This document shows, piece by piece, positions 61,806-64,000 of a stretch of DNA of 64,000 bases. Each line of letters starts with the position of its first letter. Within the stretch, counting starts at the first letter, position 1. A program made the translations under genes and the position numbers. The notes under the pieces were generated by a model, which saw nothing but the letters and a program-made list of their open reading frames with translations, did no database searches and was not told the DNA's origin. The stretch is taken from assembly GCA_001899635.1 (NCBI GenBank), contig MKVQ01000044.1, positions 124,001 through 188,000 on the forward strand, written 5' to 3'. Source of the stretch: Myxococcales bacterium 68-20 (GTDB lineage: Bacteria; Myxococcota_A; Polyangia; Polyangiales; Polyangiaceae).

Positions 61806-61988
61806 GCTCACCCCCGGCTTCGCGGACAACAGCATCGAACTTTCGATCCCTCGTACGCGCAAAGCAACCTCCGCGCCCCTCGCGGCCTCGTCTCAACTAC
61901 GCCCCAGCTTTGGGATCGCTTCCGGGCCCAGTCCATCGACGATGCACCAGAAAACTCGCCCACACCACAGGGGTGTCGGGCGATGATG

Positions 61989-62033
61989 CCCGTCTGTCCC
62001 GTTTGTCTCGTTTGGGGGGCCGTCCCCCCCAAA
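61989..62033. promoter_or_regulatory. 9-nt repeats and GC hairpin before the UDP-sugar pyrophosphorylase
   Basis: Three 9-nt units (about 61991-62017: cgtctgtcc, cgtttgtct, cgtttgggg) run into TTTGGGGGG (62011-62019) pairing with CCCCCCCAAA (62024-62033). The right arm ends directly before the GGAAGG ribosome-binding site of the gene at 62049, so the fold could affect its translation or end transcription early. Confidence 0.55.
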
Positions 62034-62048
62034 GGAAGGCGCGAAACC

Positions 62049-63209
62049 ATGTCGACCCCCCATCCGGACCTCCAGAAGCAGCTCGAGTCGATCGATCCCA
62101 CCCTGGCGACCCAGCTCGCGGAGGCAGGCTTCGATCGGTCACGCTTTATCGCGCTTGCTGCCACACTCACCGACGGTGACGCCGCCGTGCGTCGCCGTGC
62201 TCGCAACACCGTGAAGGGCGAGGTGACCGCCCCGCTTCCTTCCGAGATCGCCGAGCTCCCGCCTGCCGGCTCACCCGAGCTCGAGCGGCTGCGCGCGCGC
62301 GGAGCCGCTGCGCTCGCGCGGGGAGAGCTCGCGTTCTGCACGATGGCCGGAGGAATGGCGACCCGGATGGGCGGCGTCGTGAAGGCGCTCGTGGAGGCCG
62401 AAGGTGGCCACACGTTCCTCGATCTGCGGCTCGGAGAGAACCGCTCGGCGAGCGCGCGCGCCGGCCGACCGATCCCGCTCTGGCTCATGACGAGCGACGC
62501 GACGCACGACGCGCTGGTGGATGCGCTCGCCAAGCTCGGCGCACCGCAGCACGTCGCGTGCTTCATGCAGGATCTGTCGCTGCGCTTGAACCCGGACGGC
62601 TCGCTCTTCCTCGATGAGGAGGGAAAGCCGAGCGTCCATGCGACCGGTCACGGCGACTTGATCGACGCGCTCCGCCGCGCCGGGCTCGTCGATCGCTTCA
62701 TCGCCGGCGGTGGCAAGTACATCTGGATCACCAACGTGGACAACCTCGGCGCGTCGATCGACGAAGCGACCCTCGGGCACTTCATCGAGGCGACCGAGCG
62801 CGGCATCGACGTCCAGTGCGAGGTCTGTCCGAAGGCCGGCGACAAGGGCGGGATCCCGGTGCACGCCGAAGGGAAGCTCCAGGTGCTCGAGGAGTTTCGA
62901 TTGCCGGAGGGGTTCGATCCGAAGACGGTGGACGTCTTCAACACGAACACGTTCCTCGTTCGCGCGGAGCCGATCGCGAAGGCGCCGCTCGGCTGGACGT
63001 ACTTCGAGGTCGAGAAGAAGGTCGACGGCCGCCCCGCGATCCAGTTCGAGCGCCTCATCCAGGAGATCACGGCCTACCTGCCCTCGACGTACCTCCGTGT
63101 TTCTCGTGATGGCGCCACGTCGCGCTTCCTGCCCGTGAAGGACTTCGACGAGCTCGAGCGGCGGCGGGCAGACATCCGCGCGGCCGCTCACGCGCGCGGG
63201 ATGCTCTGA
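62049..63209 (+). CDS. UDPGP-family UTP--sugar-1-phosphate uridylyltransferase
   Basis: 386 aa. FCTMAGGMATRMGGVVKAL is the nucleotide-binding loop of the eukaryotic-type UDP-glucose/UDP-GlcNAc pyrophosphorylase family (PF01704), and ATGHGDLIDAL, IWITNVDNLGASID, EVCPKAGDKGGIPVHAEGK and VFNTNTFLV follow in the expected order. It would make UDP-glucose or UDP-N-acetylhexosamine for polysaccharide and envelope synthesis. Which sugar cannot be told. ATG 62049 follows an AAGGAAGG ribosome-binding site. Confidence 0.88.
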   Translation: MSTPHPDLQKQLESIDPTLATQLAEAGFDRSRFIALAATLTDGDAAVRRRARNTVKGEVTAPLPSEIAELPPAGSPELERLRARGAAALARGELAFCTMAGGMATRMGGVVKALVEAEGGHTFLDLRLGENRSASARAGRPIPLWLMTSDATHDALVDALAKLGAPQHVACFMQDLSLRLNPDGSLFLDEEGKPSVHATGHGDLIDALRRAGLVDRFIAGGGKYIWITNVDNLGASIDEATLGHFIEATERGIDVQCEVCPKAGDKGGIPVHAEGKLQVLEEFRLPEGFDPKTVDVFNTNTFLVRAEPIAKAPLGWTYFEVEKKVDGRPAIQFERLIQEITAYLPSTYLRVSRDGATSRFLPVKDFDELERRRADIRAAAHARGML

Positions 63210-63228
63210 GCTCGGTCGTCCGCCCGGA

Positions 63229-63246
63229 GCGCGAGACGCGCGAGAC
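63229..63246. repeat. two copies of gcgcgagac
   Basis: An exact 9-nt tandem duplication (63229-63237, 63238-63246) just after the pyrophosphorylase stop. It shares the GAGAC core with the repeats at 52821-52866 and, on the minus strand, 61989-62012. Confidence 0.6.
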
Positions 63247-63291
63247 GCAGTCGGTCTAAACCCGCCACTCGCGTGCGAAGTCGGCTAAGCT

Positions 63292-63347
63292 GGCGGCCCT
63301 CTCCCGACCAGGGACGGTCATCCCTCGGGGGGACAACCAGGGCCGCC
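63292..63347 (+). promoter_or_regulatory. structured leader of the DUF2505 gene
   Basis: GGCGGCCCT (63292-63300) is complementary to AGGGCCGCC (63339-63347), which ends 2 nt before the GTG start; inside lies AGGGA/TCCCT (63310-63314, 63321-63325). No Shine-Dalgarno sequence is visible, and the region where one should lie would be paired. Confidence 0.45.
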
Positions 63348-63349
63348 CC

Positions 63350-63856
63350 GTGCACTTCGAGATCGTCCACGAGTTCGACATTCCGCTCGACGCGCTGGAG
63401 CTCGCGGTGATCTCGCCGACGTTGTGCCAGAAGCTGGCGCACCGGCTCCCGATCATGGAGAGCATCCAGCAGAAGGAGCACGTCCTGAAGGATGCTTGGC
63501 TCGAGCGCGTCTGGAGCTACCGCGCGAACGCGCGGCTGCCGGCGTTCGCGCGCGCGTACGTGACGCCCGAGATGATGGCGTGGGACGAGCGCAGCACCTA
63601 CGACATCACGAAGCACTCCTCGGAGTGGACGATCACGCCGCACGTGAAGCCCGAGTGGCGCAAGTACTTCGCGTCGACGGGCACGTATCTCCTCACCGGG
63701 CTGGACAGCGGGCGAACGAAGCGAACGGTCACCGGGACGGTGGAGCTGCGTGTTCCGGTCCTGAGGAACGTGGCGGAGAAGTTGATCGTCGGCGAGGTGA
63801 GGAAAGTGTTCGATGCCGAAGCCGAGACGCTCCGCGATCTCGCGACGCTCGTCTGA
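63350..63856 (+). CDS. DUF2505 family protein
   Basis: 168 aa. The order HFEIVHEFDIPLDALELAV ... SSEWTITPHVKPEWRKYFASTG ... GRTKRTVTGTVELRVPVLRNVAEKLI ... VFDAEAETLRDL fits DUF2505, a START/polyketide-cyclase-like fold found in actinobacteria and myxobacteria with no known function. Cytosolic by sequence. Starts at GTG 63350. Confidence 0.82.
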   Translation: MHFEIVHEFDIPLDALELAVISPTLCQKLAHRLPIMESIQQKEHVLKDAWLERVWSYRANARLPAFARAYVTPEMMAWDERSTYDITKHSSEWTITPHVKPEWRKYFASTGTYLLTGLDSGRTKRTVTGTVELRVPVLRNVAEKLIVGEVRKVFDAEAETLRDLATLV

Positions 63857-63893
63857 GATCTCGCGAACGCCGAACTGCATGGAAGAGGACGTC

Positions 63894-64000
63894 ATGACCA
63901 GCCCTTCGCTTCCTCGTCGCTCCCAGGGCGCGCGCCCCACTCACTCGCGCTTTTGGACGTTCGGTCCGCGCGGCGGAGCGGCGCTCGCCGCCTTCGCGCT
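63894..64000 (+). CDS. partial CDS, N-terminus of an unknown protein
   Basis: Opens at ATG 63894 after GAGG and runs off the window end without a stop. The 35 visible residues are basic (SLPRRSQGARPTHSRFW) and then turn Gly/Ala-rich and hydrophobic (RGGAALAAFAL), which suggests a signal sequence or membrane segment. A second in-frame ATG lies at 63879. Confidence 0.5.
   Translation, partial: MTSPSLPRRSQGARPTHSRFWTFGPRGGAALAAFA

Noticed and set aside
61368-62048. N-terminal extension of the UDP-sugar pyrophosphorylase
   Set aside because: It would overlap the YXWGXW lipoprotein on the other strand and the repeat/hairpin region; a ribosome-binding site precedes ATG 62049.
63241-63300. tRNA-like segment after the pyrophosphorylase gene
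   Set aside because: No acceptor stem, anticodon loop or TTC-containing T-loop could be assembled on either strand.

Overview
The window is very GC-rich, densely coded DNA on both strands, and its gene content points to a myxobacterium-like member of the Myxococcota, probably a Polyangia-type soil bacterium. The signs are many lipoproteins with cysteine-rich, RCC1 or 'DVWAVG' propeller repeats, an IgGFc-binding surface protein, a MYXO-CTERM-like tail (GC motif, hydrophobic segment, Arg cluster), a Ser/Thr kinase, an ATPase/TPR regulator, planctomycete-type cytochrome c domains and a roadblock/LC7 protein. No phage, plasmid, IS, CRISPR or rRNA/tRNA gene was found; it reads as chromosome.

Layout. 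0.5-7.7 kb: two metallophosphoesterases (one fused to a PilZ domain), an inositol-monophosphatase coupled to the murein recycling ligase Mpl, a lipoprotein, a CAP-like lipoprotein and a thiopurine methyltransferase. 7.7-19 kb: lysine 6-aminotransferase, a GIDE-domain membrane protein, an ATPase-TPR-winged-helix regulator divergent from a membrane Ser/Thr kinase, a ClpB-like disaggregase with a degenerate first ATPase ring, a Cys-rich lipoprotein, glutaredoxin and a class I aminotransferase. 19-21.7 kb: a cytochrome c lipoprotein, a DUF2231 membrane protein and a three-haem PSCyt1 protein, the last two split by a frame change.

21.8-33.1 kb is one long leftward block. It runs from trmH through a Cys-rich lipoprotein and an exported protein to an ECF sigma factor, a membrane anti-sigma-like protein and five secreted proteins (Cys-rich repeats, two propellers, RCC1, IgGFc-binding). 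From the sigma factor on, every junction is an overlap, mostly ATGA. This is the best candidate for an undescribed regulated cell-surface system.

33.3-37.8 kb encodes a TamB-like protein; its likely Omp85 partner, with an unusually long Cys-bearing periplasmic part, lies at 48.1-51.6 kb. 37.9-44.2 kb holds a STAS protein, an unassigned protein, a broken HMG-CoA reductase, a haem-oxygenase-like metal enzyme, a cytokinin-dehydrogenase-like flavoenzyme, a DMATS/ABBA prenyltransferase and a response regulator. The middle of this stretch looks like a small isoprenoid/prenylation metabolic cluster. 44.2-48 kb: roadblock and OmpA-type envelope proteins and a SASA-type esterase lipoprotein.

51.6-54.1 kb: two acyl-CoA dehydrogenases, one apparently lacking the catalytic Glu, as in heteromeric enzymes. 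54.5-55.4 kb: rplM-rpsI. 55.7-64 kb: a DUF3829 lipoprotein, a SurA-like chaperone, a VWA and a transglutaminase protein, a YXWGXW lipoprotein, a UDP-sugar pyrophosphorylase, a DUF2505 protein and the beginning of a further gene. Several intergenic regions carry hairpins and 9-10-nt periodic repeats.
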